Of a stretch of DNA of 64,000 bases, positions 1-11,433 are shown piece after piece. Numbering within the stretch: the stretch's first letter is position 1; each line of letters begins with the position of its first letter. Below the pieces are notes generated by a model. It made no database searches and was not told the DNA's origin. It saw nothing but the letters and a program-made list of their open reading frames with translations. Position numbers and translations under genes: made by a program. Location of the stretch: the NCBI GenBank assembly GCA_027475525.1, contig JAMWFC010000131.1, positions 62,001 through 126,000 of the forward strand, written 5' to 3'. Source of the DNA: Macrolepiota albuminosa. Lineage: Eukaryota > Basidiomycota > Agaricomycetes > Agaricales > Agaricaceae.

Positions 1-866
1 CACTGCGTATTGAGGAGCCGCCTTGCGACTCTGCAGATGTTGTTAGCGACAGTCGGCAACGGTAAGCGAAATTCAGCACTTACCTTGCGTTTGGAAGCGC
101 CTACCGGCTTCCTCGGCGAGCCCGACTTGCTAGCCAGCAGCACTGGGCTCGAAGTGCTACTGGCGTGACCTACCTTGCCGGATCCCTCTACTACCGCCTG
201 CCTCTCAATGGCAGGCGCCTTCCCTGCGGCAACGTCCTCCATCTCTGCCGCCAATGCTGCCACTCTCTCCCGCTCCTCTAGCGCCCTGGTAATCTTGCGG
301 GCGTCTTGAGAAACCTCCTCCTGCCTTGCCGCGATCTCCTCCTCCACCTGCATACGCGCCAACGGCGCCAACACTTCTTGTTTGCTGTGTGGGGATAAAT
401 CAGACCAGAGCTAAGTTAGGATGAAGCGGTTAGAAATACTCACTCTGCCGCAGGCGCGCTTACCGTCATCGGCAACACCCCGGACAGAATGTCCTCCAAC
501 TCGTCCTCGATAGTGGGGACAGGGGGAGGCACCTAGGAAGCAATCAGCTAAGCGACACGGCAGGCAACAGAGACAACTTACGAAACGAGAAAAGGGCGCT
601 AACCACTCAGCGCCACGATTGTCGACATATCGCGCACGGCACCACTCCCACACCTCGATTTCTCGATCCCAACCAACGCCAAGAACGCGTACCTCGTACC
701 ATCGCTCTAGAAGTTTCATCACGCCAACCACTAGTTTTTGGGGCACCTCGGCGCCAACGCCCTCGATATGACAGATAAAATTGTTGGCCTTGGCGATATA
801 GGCGTAGGCAGCTTCCTGGGCAGCCTGAGAGGGCACTGGGGGCGGAGTTGGAATACGGAAGGACAT
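1..866 (-). CDS. Antisense spliced gene of element A1 (5' part; zinc-cluster-type family)
   Basis: Spliced gene on the strand opposite to the element, between pol and the 3' LTR. Exons read 866-582, 532-464, 410-84 and 30 to beyond the window. The first three are 285, 69 and 327 nt, all multiples of three, with GT-AG introns of 49-53 nt, so this part is intact. The start is the ATG at 866 (MSFRIPTPPP). Residues about 21-95 form the domain shared with the genes at 3033 and 22256 (WxxxREIEVWEWCRARY, then GAEWLAPF). Exon 3 encodes a Glu/Ala/Arg-rich probable coiled coil. The cysteine motif known from the B and C copies would lie left of base 1. A weak TATA-like TTTATAG lies upstream near 930. 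Function unknown; nuclear or nucleic-acid binding is only an inference from the relatives. Confidence 0.75.
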
Positions 867-1028
867 TTTGATTTTTGAGCGCCAGGTAAAGATGGGGAGA
901 AGAGGTGAAGTCCAAACTTATGTGCCAGGACTATAAACAAAATCTCAAGAACGCACGGACCACCTGTCACAAAAGCGGTAACGGTAACCATATTTGGTGA
1001 CTGAGGACAGTCAATTTATTTTTCAGTT

Positions 1029-1037
1029 GGGGGGAGA
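1029..1037 (+). promoter_or_regulatory. Polypurine tract of element A1
   Basis: GGGGGGAGA directly before the LTR start TGATAGG. The same tract precedes the LTR in C (22417-22425) and, reversed, in B (2886-2894). It should prime plus-strand DNA synthesis and it fixes the LTR boundary. Confidence 0.8.
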
Positions 1038-1842
1038 TGATAGGACCCCATACAGGATCAGCGCATCAACGGCAGGCGACGGCAACGCGGCATCAACTCA
1101 AAATACCTTAGCGCGCGCTAATTATCCAATTTTGGCGATATTTGACGGCCGCACATGGCAAGAAGCAGATCCAATCAGTGATAGCGCCGACAGCAGCAAG
1201 AATGACAACTGACAGATGGCATCAGTCACTGACGACAGCGCTTGGGAAAGAAGACTGACGATCTATCAAGAACTGACGGACAGCTTGGCGTTTGACCTTG
1301 GCGTCTGACACCGCTTAGCGTCTCGATTTGGCGCCTGACATCGCTTAGGTACTTTGACGGACAGAAGGGTGATGGAGTGATGGTTTAGCTTTGTGATCTG
1401 TCGCCTGGCGTCGCTAAGGCTCTTGAATGGACGGTAGAGATCTGAAACCGTTGGAGCTACTCCTATGAAATTTTCCAGTTTACCGCACTCTGGCGTCATT
1501 AGCCACTGGCGACGGCGAACTCCTTGTAGTATATATAGTACTTACCGACTTGTACATAGACATTATCAGGAATTGAACAATAGATCAGAGTTTACTACTC
1601 CCCTTACTTCAGTCTCCCTTACGCTCAAGAGCTCATTTACGCTACGGTCGGCAACGTCAAACTCATCGGCAGTTACAGACGCTCGCCAACACTCGACACA
1701 CTTGCGCCTTGCAACTACGGCAGGCATTATCGACGCTTAGACTTCGCTAAGCATATCGTGCTCTTGCCGCTCACATTGCCGTGTTTGCTTACCGCTTCCT
1801 CCTAGGCGCTCTACCTTAGCGCTTGACACTTGCCGACCCCGT
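1038..1842 (+). repeat. 3' LTR of A1, left part
   Basis: Begins TGATAGGACCCC and matches the LTRs at 22426-23344, 51446-52383 and, reversed, 16102-17110. It is cut by element B after 1842. The last four bases, CCGT, are the left copy of B's target duplication. Confidence 0.85.
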
Positions 1843-2885
1843 TGATGATGCCAACTGTGGTTGGGTGCGCTGGACGTATACGCAGTACAACGCCGTCTCC
1901 AGCGCCTGGCGTACGGGTTTGTGAGGAGTCCCGGCAGGGTCCCGGTGTGCTCGAGCAGAGGTGATAGGGTGATGCGCTAGACGATAGCGCCTCGGATGCT
2001 ACCTAGCAAGTGGTAAGCGTCGTAGTTTAGGAGAAGTTATAGAGAAAGAAACGAATAGCGCAGCGTAGCGTGCCCGTAGGTGGCACCGTAAACGACGAAG
2101 ACGAGATAGACGAAGCTAGCGCCGAACTTGGTGGCAAAGTCAGGCAACGCTAGCGCGATTTGAACGCTAAGTGTAACTGGGTGCTCAAGAGGTTACGATT
2201 CGTTGTTATATACATGGCAAGTAGCTAGTTTTTATACTATGCGCTACATTATTTCCAAAATAAGTCCATTGACGGCGCTACCGATTAGCGCCTCCCTTCG
2301 TGACTGTAGCTAACAGCCACCTGTCAACGGCGACCTGCAGCACATGGATGACGGTGACCAACGGCGACTCTAAAACTACTTAGAAGTGGTACGAGTTTGC
2401 TCACTTTTTGATGTAATTTAATTGGCCATGCCATCCCGGGGTATGGTCGGAGAATCCTCGACAGACGCCGTGAGCGCTAATTCCGGCGCTAAACATTGTA
2501 CCATCTTTTGATAGATTTAAATGTCGGGTCTGCGTGTATCCTGTCTCGTCGTCATTGATTCTTTTAGACTTCTGATTGAGGTGCCTCGGTGATTGACAGC
2601 GCCAATTGCTAACTCCTTCCAGTACTGATCGGGTTTTGGTCAGAGTCCCCTCCCGCCGTTATGCTAGCGCTATGAGTCCTGAGTCTTCTTGGTCTTCAAA
2701 GTAACTGAGTGGAGTGCGCTGAGGGGCTGATACTGGTGATTGAGATGAATGGATAAGTCTTGCCATAGAGCGCCCGCGGTAGGGCTGCTCTGTACCCAAG
2801 GCTGGTCGCTAGAGCCTTTAGTGTGTCAAGTGTTGGTCGGCCTATAATGTCCCTTGATGCGCTCAGTCCGAGTAGAAGCCTATCA
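1843..2885 (-). repeat. 3' LTR of element B
   Basis: Read on the minus strand it starts TGATAGGCTTCTACTC and ends in GCATCATCA. It pairs with 14619-15661. Also related to the solo copy at 50806-52818. Confidence 0.92.
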
Positions 2886-2894
2886 TCTCCCCCC
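2886..2894 (-). promoter_or_regulatory. Polypurine tract of element B
   Basis: GGGGGGAGA on the minus strand, directly abutting the 3' LTR, identical to that of A1. Confidence 0.8.
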
Positions 2895-2974
2895 AACTGA
2901 AAAATTGACTGTCCTCAGTCAAACGCCGTCGTTAATTTGACTGCGCTACGGTCCGTATAATGCCGCCGGCACCT

Positions 2975-2980
2975 TATAAA
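2975..2980 (+). promoter_or_regulatory. TATA box of B antisense gene 1
   Basis: TATAAA (in TTATAAAAAG) 58 bp upstream of the ATG at 3033, in the 147-bp strip between the 3' LTR and the gene. The gene therefore seems to have its own promoter and is not read from the LTR. Confidence 0.6.
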
Positions 2981-3032
2981 AAGTCGTTTTCCATACTTCA
3001 CCTTCCCGTGTTTTCCTTCCCATCTTTCCAGT

Positions 3033-5708
3033 ATGTCCACTTCTTTCGACGCCTCTGCTCTCCACAATTTCCTGGCTAAGGCCTCCTATTTATTTGATCG
3101 CGCTAAGTCTGTCGGTCCCGCCGATGCGCCACAAACCGTCCCTGGTATTATGCAACTCTATCGGCGCTGGCTCGTGGTCCGCAGCTCCGACAGTTCCTGG
3201 GAGCGGGGTGACGAGGTTCGCGAGTGGTGCGTGGCCCGGTACCGTGAGTATGAGGGTGCCGATTGGTTGCGCCCTTTTGCGGACCTTTTTGTAAGTTTTC
3301 TAAGTTTGATTTTGGCGTTGTGGCGCTAAGGTTCAGCGCCCATACTAGGCTCCCTCCTTATCTGACGAGATCGACGCGTTGTTGGCTAGCACCGAGGTCA
3401 GCGAAGTAAGTCCTTCCTTCTCCTCCCCCCTTTTTCCACTGTTAATCCTTGAGTAGTCGGTTGCCACGTCTCCCACCGTCGCCAGTCTTCCTACTGCCCC
3501 CTCGGCCTCTACTGTCCCTTCTGTTCCTACCGCCCCTCCTTCTTCGACTTCTGTTCCGCCTCCTTCCGTTCTTGGCAGCCCTTTTCGTGGCGCTACTTCT
3601 TCTACTCGCCCTGCCCCAAGCGCTGCTTCTCCCGTCCGTACTGCCCCTCCCCATTTGGCCATCAAACGTATTGCCGTTTCTCGTAGCGAGCCACGACCCG
3701 GCCCGACGCGCCCAACTTCTCACGGTCCTCCACGTAATTTCGCCATTGTTATTGAACGAGCGCCTCCTGCTCGTGCTAGTTCTCCTCCCAAACATACCGT
3801 GCGTTCTTTCCCTATCTTCCTTACTCCATTTTTCTGACTTCTCCCCTTCCAGATCAATTTCCCTGCTCGTGTTCCCCCTTTGTATTCCCTATCTTCCTTA
3901 CTCCATTTTTCTGACTTCTCCCCTTCCAGATCAATTTCCCTGCTCGTGTTCCCCCTTTGTATGTCGTAAGTGCTTTGCTCGTTGTCGCTAGACTTTAGCG
4001 CCTAAATGTTAATGTCGATAGGCGCCTAACCAGACCATGTTCACCGACGCGGAGCTTCGCGACCTTTTGCGTCTTCACCGTGATACTACCGTCATTGATA
4101 CCGGCGTCCCGGCTGGTGTCCAAGTACTGGGCGGCAAGAAGAAGGTTACCATTGCGGTGATACTACCGTCATTGATACCGGCGTCCCGGCTGGTGTCCAA
4201 GTACTGGGCGGCAAGAAGAAGGTTACCATTGCGCCCTTGGAGCGTTGCGCATTTAGGGCAAAGATTGGCGCGGTAAGCACTGGTTTGCCCCTTAGTAGGT
4301 TCATGCCGTCGCTGACTTCTTTCTTAGTGTGACAAGTGTTGGTCTGAGAACGACCCTGAGGGCTGCTGGTTTCCTACCGCGTCTCTGCCTTGCTATCGGT
4401 GCGATGCGTTGAAACGAGGCTGCGCCTTCAACGGGATTCGTACTCGTGAACGTGGTAGGGACGCCATTATGCAAAGGAACTATGAGCGCGCAGTGTTGGT
4501 TCGTAACGCCCGGGACTTCGTGCTGCAGCAACGTGATTTGGCGGCTACTCACCAACCCACGGTAATCAGCACAGCCAGCCTGGCGCTGCCGACTACCCAG
4601 GATGGTACTACCGTGGCGGCACCTTTTGCTCGCTCTCCTCGTTGTCCCGTCCTTTTGAAGCATAAGCCTGTTGTCGCGTCTCCTGGCAAGAGCCCTGGTA
4701 AGCGCCGCGAGCTAGCGCCTGCTACGCCTGTGGTTTTGTCTTCGACCGAGTCTTCTACGGATGAGGGGGAGGGCACTGAGAGGGATGCCGAGGGAGAGGA
4801 TGATGATGAAGCTGAGCCCGTTGTTGATGCCGATGCGCTATTGGCGGTACGCGCTCTCCTGCTTCGCCTTACTCCCCCTATCGCCGCTAACCCTCGTCAG
4901 AGTGGCCCCAGTGGTAACCAGTACGCATTTTCCTAACTTCTCTTTTCTTCGCGTGCTAACTTCTTGACTGATAGGTCCCCCACTCCCGTTCCCGTCGTTG
5001 TGGCTATCCCTGCTGCCGAAGATGTCGTTATGTCTGACGCTGGCGCTACCCCCGCCCCCGAGTCGGTTGCGGCTAGCGACACTCCAGTTGCTCTCCCTAT
5101 CACTCCGTCCCTTACTCCTCCCCACAGCTCCTCTTCTTTTCCTAGTAGTCGCGAGACTTCTGCGGCGCCGGAATCCGAAGGAACCCTGGTGCCGGAAGGT
5201 GAGCGTCGTCGCCGCTGGAGATACTTGCCTCCCTACGGCATCCATCTTTCTTCCGCCAGAGCTATGTCCCCCGGCGACGAGCGCCATGAGTGGACACCCC
5301 GTGCGCCTGTAACTGTCCGGGTACGTCTGTCTTTGTTTGTTCCCCTTTTTCTCCCCTTTTCTAACCTTCCATAAGTTCGATCCCTTTTGGACGCCCCCTC
5401 CCGCCATGCGAGTTTCTGGCGACGCCTTCCCTTGGCTCGGGGACGAGTTCTCCTATCCCGTTACCCCTCTCCGTCCTTCTGCCGACCTTCGCCAGCAACT
5501 CCGTCATATCGAGGATGCGACCGAAGCCGTTGGTCGCGAACTTGCCAACCTGCGTCCTCACGTTTCCACCTTAGCTCGCCGCGAGCGCCTCCTTCTCGAG
5601 CTTCATGACGATATTACAGCTGCGCTTGAGTGGCAAGCGAGTAACTCGATCCAGGACGGGGACTTGCTTCCTTTGGGCGATCCCGCCCTTCCCGAGTATG
5701 ATCCGTAG
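3033..5708 (+). CDS. B antisense gene 1: six-cysteine zinc-cluster-like protein with C-terminal coiled coil
   Basis: Exons I can place: 3033-3290, 3349-3405, 3457-3798, about 3930-3965, 4034-4272, from 4328, and 5376-5708. The splice pattern between about 4846 and 4975 is unresolved. Exon 1 (86 codons) encodes the domain shared with A1 and C (EVREWCVARYREYEGADWL). Middle exons are Pro/Ser/Thr-rich. The exon starting at 4328 begins with the cysteine motif C-X2-C-X8-C-X8-C-X2-C-X6-C (CDKCW...PCYRC...C) and is followed by an acidic stretch. The last exon encodes a probable coiled coil. Two 77-bp duplications (3808 and 4080) interrupt it; without the second one the exon 4034-4272 is 162 nt and in frame. 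Known zinc clusters have a similar C6 layout but different spacing, so DNA binding is an inference. Confidence 0.75.
3808..3961. repeat. 77-bp tandem duplication 1
   Basis: Two 77-bp units across an intron and short exon of B antisense gene 1. Confidence 0.95.
4080..4233. repeat. 77-bp tandem duplication 2
   Basis: In the exon 4034-4272 of the same gene; removal makes it 162 nt and in frame. Confidence 0.95.
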
Positions 5709-6186
5709 TTGCCGACCCTTAGCGCTTTTAAACTTTTATGGACTTAGTCTTTTTGATACGAACTTTGTAGTGTGTGATCCTATAATAAACGCCTCCCTTG
5801 GCTTCAAATCGTCAGTTTGTAAGTAATCAAAAGAAAATAAGTAAAAAGGGGAAACGCTCAGTAGATCATCACAGCGCAAAAACCCCTTTGCTGACGCGGT
5901 CCAATAGCCATTACCGCGCCAGCCTAAGTAGAAAATAGGAACTGTCTGGAAATAAATAAGCGGATCCATGTAAGAAGTAGCGCGTATAAAGAAATAGAAA
6001 ACCAGTGATCGCTTATGTCCGTTTAGCGCGGTTGTGAGTAAGCGCTGAACATCGAATGTCGATTCCCTTTTTGGAGGGACCCAGAATAAGTTAAGCACTT
6101 TTGATTGGCTAGCGCTCCTGTTAGGGTCCTGGCTCCTTGAGAAAAGTCCTCCCATGCTGTCGCTAATCGAAACACTTCCCGTGTCC
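5709..6186. other. Spacer between the two antisense genes of B
   Basis: About 480 bp without a supported gene. Open frames here do not match any relative. It should contain the end signal of gene 1 and the promoter of gene 2. Confidence 0.5.
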
Positions 6187-6192
6187 TATAAA
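6187..6192 (+). promoter_or_regulatory. TATA box of B antisense gene 2
   Basis: TATAAA, 43 bp before the ATG at 6230 and 100 bp before the ATG at 6287, which has the better context (ACCATGG). Confidence 0.5.
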
Positions 6193-6229
6193 TTACTTAT
6201 GCATCAACTCGATTCCATCAGTCTTCGCG

Positions 6230-7793
6230 ATGGCCACCCCGTCTGGTTGCGTGTGGACTCGAAGCTGTGATCGCGCCTATGTTACCATGGACCCTCCCAC
6301 CTTTCTGGACCGGGCCACCTCGTTCTTTCATCACTACCCTCCCGAGGGTATTCCTAAGTTGGCCGACGAAGTAGTCGAGTTGGGTCGTCGCTGTCGGCTT
6401 CTGCGGGCTGCTTGTGAAATTTGGGGAGACGTGTCCCCGTTAACGCGTTTTGGTACAGAGGCTACTTGGAGTCAGGCTTTCCATGTGCGTGTCTTGCTAT
6501 TCTTGGCGCACTCCTTCTGACAGTCGCCCAAATCCAGGAAATCGCCACCAAAGACACGGCGGATCGTCTTCAACTTTTGATGGAGGAAAGCTATTACCTG
6601 GTTAGTAACTGAGCCATCACCTCTCCTTCCATGTCTAACGGCTCCTTTCCCTTAGTCCCCTCGCAAGTATACCGGCGCTCGTCTCTTTCGTGGTCCCCTC
6701 GAGGGGCCGACGGTAGTTAGCAAGCGTATTTCTTGGTTCGGCCCTTCTTGACCTGTCGCGTGTTGTTTTTCTCCCCCCCCCCTATAGTTTGAGTGAGGCG
6801 ATCCCATCTTCTTCGCAGCGCCACCGGCCTAACATATTCCCAGCTTTTTGCTTCTTCTGCCGTTGTTATATGAAATATATCGTTGTTGTCGCGTCCTCGT
6901 GATGGTGCCGCATAAGTTCTGTTTCCTAAGTCCCTTCGACCCTGCATAAGGTCGCTAGGTATATATCTGAGATTTCCGGGCCTAGCGTTGTTAAGTTCTT
7001 CGAAATGCCTGCTCCCTTTTTCCTTCTTGAAGATATCACCTCTGTCCCTCGTCCCGAGGTCTTAGATTGCCTCGAGATGTTCTTTGCTCGACTGTCCCCA
7101 GGCGGTATTTGACACCACAACGGCAATATCCTGACCCTGATTCGGCGCTACCGGTTACTTCTGGCTATGGCCCAGGAGTGGCTCGTAGAGTCCGAACAGC
7201 ACCCCAACGCGGTAAGTTTCTACCGTCCGAGTGATTAAGTACCTTCTTACGTGTCCTCCCAGCCTCCTATTTCGGGTAGCACAAAAAGCTTGGAGTACCT
7301 ACTCCTCAAAACGGATAATGTTGTGAGTTCCTCTCCTTTTCCCCGTTCACACATTCAGGTTTGCTGACCCCAGCTTCAGACTTTGAAGTGGTTGCCCTTG
7401 CCGGATCTGATTGACGACGATGTTCGTGCCGCCACGCTCGAGCGCGTCATCATTCCTTTTACGCCTCTAGCTCCTCGCTTCGGAGCTGGAGCGCCTCCTG
7501 CCCCCATCCATGCGTCTCCACCCGGTTCCTCCGCCTTTCGCTTCGGAGCTGGAGCGCCGCCTGCTCCCATAAACGAATCTCCCACCGGCTCTTCCACCAT
7601 TCGCGCTGGAGCGCCGCCTGCTCCCTCCAATGAATCTCCTCCCGGCTTCTCCACCTTTCCTCCGGGGACCTTTCCCTCTACTCCGTCGCCTATTCTTCCC
7701 CCTGCACCGCCTCCTTCTCCTGCGCATCTCCGCCGCAGACAGCACCCCCGGCGCTCTGAGGGATTTGTCAGGGGTCCTCGCCGTAGAACGTAA
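6230..7793 (+). pseudogene. B antisense gene 2: multi-exon gene with Pro/Ala-rich 21-residue repeats, one nonsense codon
   Basis: Coding segments separated by GT-AG introns can be followed from 6230 (or 6287) through about 6533-6600, 6656-6716, 6950-7200, 7263-7321 and 7377-7793. The N-terminal part (FLDRATSFFHH, then a Leu/Arg-rich stretch) is faintly similar to the N-terminus of gene 1, so the two may be ancient paralogues. The last exon holds three to four imperfect 21-residue repeats (APPAPI...SP, period 63 bp, 7473-7663). An in-frame TGA at 7110-7112 interrupts one exon; CGA would restore arginine, as expected from CpG deamination. The gene ends 137 bp from the end of pol and converges with it. 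No recognised family. Confidence 0.55.
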
Positions 7794-7930
7794 AGTAGCC
7801 CATAGATCAATCATTGCCAGTTCTATAGTCCTGTATAGTATTGTATAGTATGAAATCCAATGCGTTGTTGTTCCATTCATAAGTAAGGTGGAAGGCGCTA
7901 AGGTCTAGCGCCCTTCCCCTCCGGATCCTA

Positions 7931-9582
7931 TTACTGATCGGTTTCTTCTTCTGGTGCGACTTCGTCATCGTCCACAAATTCGGTTTCCTCTAGTTCTCGA
8001 AGTTTAGCAGTGTCAATGTCCAGCGCCGATACAGGTAATGAAATGTGTTTGCGCGCTAAGTAGGGAATGAGTCGGAATGCCGCTACTGGTCGATGCAAAA
8101 CTGAGCCGTCCAACTCGCAGAGTACGTATGCGCCTCCCCGATTGCGGGAAACCACTATTAGGGGTCCCAGATACCGAGGCCGCATCTTTTTGTTATGAGT
8201 AACTTCGATCTTGGAGTTGCGCATTAGTACTAGGGCGCCAGTTGTGAAGTTGTAGTCTCGGATCGTGGCGCTATGCTCGGTCTCAAATCGTAGCGCAGCT
8301 TGCCGTCTAGCCTGAAATACTACCTCGTGTAAGCGCTCGAGATCCTCCATGCGTCGTTGTAAGTCTATAGCGCGTCTAGCGATCATGTTGGTAGAGGATA
8401 GTATTGAGTTCGGTGGGGGTTGTAGGTACGTCGCTTCCACCACGTCCGCAGGTAGCAAGGGGTGGGTGCCAGTCGCCGCATAGTAGGGAGAGCAGCCCAT
8501 CCTCTTTCGTACGGTAACCCGCTCCGACCAGAAGACCGAATAAGTCGCCTCGCTCCAGCGACTTTCGTCACCGTCGACCGCCTTGAATAGCGCTTGTCGA
8601 ACATCGAAATGTGGCCTTTCTACGATTCCATTAGCACGTTTATTGTATCCTGAGACTCGGATGTGTTGTATGTTGTATTTCTTGGCAAGATAAGTGAGCG
8701 CCTTGACTATTGGCGCTCCGTTGTCTGTGACGATCTCGTGAAGGGCTCCCCAGCGGCAGATAACGTCCTCAAAGAGCCACTTAGCTATAGCGTCTGTATT
8801 TTCCCGCTGAAGCATACGGAACTCCGGCCAATGTACCAAGGAACACCTTCCTTGAATGATATACTTGTAGCGCCCTGACTTGGGCATGTGCATGGTGTCG
8901 ATATATATTTTTCCAAATAACGGCGCTGGAGTCGCTAAAGTGCGAATATACCACGCGATATTGGCGCTAACTTGCGGCCACCAAAAGCGCTCCAAAAGGT
9001 TCGCCCTTGTCACATAGAGTCCTTGGTGTCCCAAGTCATCATGCATAGCGCATAGAATCCTAACTCGATTATCCGGTTTGATTACTAGTTTATGGGTGCC
9101 CTCTCTATTTCGTCGCCAAAGTCGGTTTTCCACCATAAAGAAAGTTGTCGCATATCGAATGAAGGTGGCGTATTCCATATCCGTAAGGTCTGATGGTCGT
9201 CGCAAATCCTGTAGCCACTTCCTAACCTGGTCCACTCGCTGATCTTCTGACTTAGCTTTGGCGCTTTGAGGTACCGCCGCAAATCCTGTAGCCACTTCCT
9301 AACCTGGTCCACTCGCTGATCTTCTGACTTAGCTTTGGCGCTTTGAGGTACCGCCGAATATGGCAGGTTCTGACTGTCTTCTCTCAAGGGTCTTGGTTCC
9401 TCGACTATCTTTAGATCGTTAGATGGCTTAGCGACGTTATAGATACTGGCCGTGTAAAAAGTTGATGACGTCTGATATGGTCGGGGCTGGTACGGAACAA
9501 TAGGGTGAAGCCAATTTGAAACTGGTTGGTCTTTGCGAAGCGCCGGAATAGGCAGCTGAATGATATGCATGAAACCATGCAA
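7931..9582 (-). CDS. Element B pol, integrase part (broken by a 77-bp duplication)
   Basis: Integrase that inserts element cDNA into chromosomes. The zinc-binding His pair is present (MHDDLGHQG), but the following segment with the two cysteines, present as CHLCQIQQ in element C, is missing: Arg-Thr-Leu-Ala-Thr joins directly near 8938, a loss of about 17 codons in frame. The catalytic D, D, E are present (YIDTMHMP; EIVTDNGAP; NGIVERPHFD). There is no chromodomain; the C-terminus ends in an acidic tail. The frame is split near 9201-9354 by a 77-bp tandem duplication; otherwise it continues from RNase H. The stop is TAA-side at 7931, facing antisense gene 2. Confidence 0.85.
9201..9354. repeat. 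77-bp tandem duplication 3
   Basis: Shifts the B integrase frame. Confidence 0.95.
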
Positions 9583-9591
9583 TCGATCGAT

Positions 9592-11317
9592 CTAGTCGTC
9601 AAATACATCGTTGTCGCTATCGTCTAGCGCTTCATCTTCCGGTTGTCTGGGCCGCCTAGATAATCCGTCCAGCCTGTGGAATGCACTTCTGACGTGTACT
9701 AACTCGAAGTGAAACATTAATATCGCTACTACCCAGCGGTTCATACTGGCCGACGGTTGAATATCAGGGTTCTGAAGCATTCCTTTGATGTATCGTGCGT
9801 CGACCTCGACAATGAGATTTTGTACCCCAATGAGGTACATGCGCAGCGCCTGAAACGATCGAAACAAGCCATATAACTCTAGCTTGGGCTGACTGTAGCG
9901 CGATTCTCGGTCGTTAAGGGTAATCGATCCGAAGCGATTGTAGCGCCTAATCTTCCGGTTCGCGCTATCACACTGGCATAAGAAGAAGCCAACGGCGATA
10001 TATGATGTGTCAACAGCAAGTATAACGGGATCGGCGGTAGTATAGTCAATGGGTACCAATGGTTTCGCTTCCTGTAGCGCCTTTACTAAGTCCTTCTGGG
10101 CATTGATTTGATCGGGTCCGAATTCAAAGGGGACCCCTGAACGGGTTAGGCGATTAAGGGCGTTTGCGTGATGAGAAAAATGGTGTATGAACATGCGCAG
10201 CACCCCTACAGTGCCCAAGAACGCGCGAACTTCCGAGAGGTTATGACAGACCCCCCATTTCTCCAACAGCGCTAATCGGCTCTTTTCTGGAATCCTGCCT
10301 TCTGGCGTGCAAACGTGCCCCAAAATTTTAAACTGCGGTGCGCAAAGAACGAGCTTGTGCCCTGAAAACGTCCCGCCACAATACTTCATGCGCTGAAGTA
10401 CTCGGTTAACCAGTTGAAAGAATTCCCATAGCGCCATGCGAATATTAGGATTTTCCGGGTGAACTTCGGGCTTGCCATCTACCAATCGCCAATCCTTCAG
10501 GCCTTTAACTCCTACGTCGTCTATGAAACTGAGCACATGGTGGGGTATTTCAGGCTGTAGGATAAACGTAATATTGTCATGAAATATCGGTACCGAGTTT
10601 GTCCATCCCATAGGAAGTGTGACTAGTCGGGCTGTAGGATAAACGTAATATTGTCGTGAAATATCGGTACCGAGTTTGTCCATCCCATAGGAAGTGTGAC
10701 TAGTCGTAGCGCCCCAAATGGTGTTTGAAATGTCGTCAAGTCGCGAGAGGAAGGATGGATTAAGCGCTCGTCATAGCCTACGTACAAATCCAGGGTAGCG
10801 CCACATATTCGTCCCGCAAAAGATTCAGCGACGTGATCGGGAAATGGCGGTACCCCTGAATGACGAATGGTGACTTTGTTTAGCGGTTCTAGGCTGTGAA
10901 CTATACGTAGCTTCCCGTTTTTCTTTAGTACGCAGAACCACCTCGAGCGGTAGGCCAAATTAGAAGGCTCGTATACACCTGCCGCTATCTTGGAGCGAAT
11001 AATTTGGCAGACTTCGGCTTCGATGCCCGGGGGTATGGGTCGGTTATGCTCAGTCCAAGGCACGTGCGGTATTGTTGGTATAACCACTGGTGGAAAGAAG
11101 TCAGTTCTAAGTTTACCGCGTTCTGAGTCCTCCCATGCAAAAGCCTCATTCTGTTTTTGCATGATGTCGACTAATACGTTCATCTCCTCCGTTGAGAGGA
11201 AGCCGGTATCGTGGGCGCTAAGAAATAGCGCCTTTCGTTCTTCTGTAAATCGTCCTGTTGGTTCAAAGGGTGGTGGATTTGGATCGAGTTTTGGCAGGGT
11301 AGCCAAAGGGTCGCCTA
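9592..11317 (-). CDS. Element B pol, reverse transcriptase and RNase H part
   Basis: Copies element RNA into DNA and removes the template. The RT palm has FIDD (10516-10527) in place of the usual YxDD; element C has the same FIDD. RNase H motifs are visible (LAVDTSYIAVG; KLELYGL; VEVDARYIKGM). The upstream part contains WxxLKKNGKLRIVHSLEPLN, the RT fingers region. Two 77-bp duplications (10553-10706 and 11280-11433) break the frame; the sequence to both sides is open. It is the middle of one polyprotein running from 12551 to 7931. Confidence 0.88.
10553..10706. repeat. 77-bp tandem duplication 4
   Basis: In B RT; units differ at one base (10579 against 10656), a CpG-type change. Confidence 0.95.
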
Positions 11318-11433
11318 TTATTTTTCTTTTGATGCGAAATTCCTCGGGTACGGCGCTGGATCGAGTTTTGGCAGGGTAGCCAAAGGGTCGCCTATTATTT
11401 TTCTTTTGATGCGAAATTCCTCGGGTACGGCGC
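11280..11433. repeat. 77-bp tandem duplication 5
   Basis: In B pol before RT. Confidence 0.95.

Noticed and set aside
4328..4440. Plain assignment of the antisense protein as a Gal4-type Zn2Cys6 transcription factor
   Set aside because: The B/C motif has X8 and X8 where Zn2Cys6 needs X6 and 5-12, and lacks the basic linker. In G the link between halves is 15 residues. Only a zinc-cluster-like label is justified.
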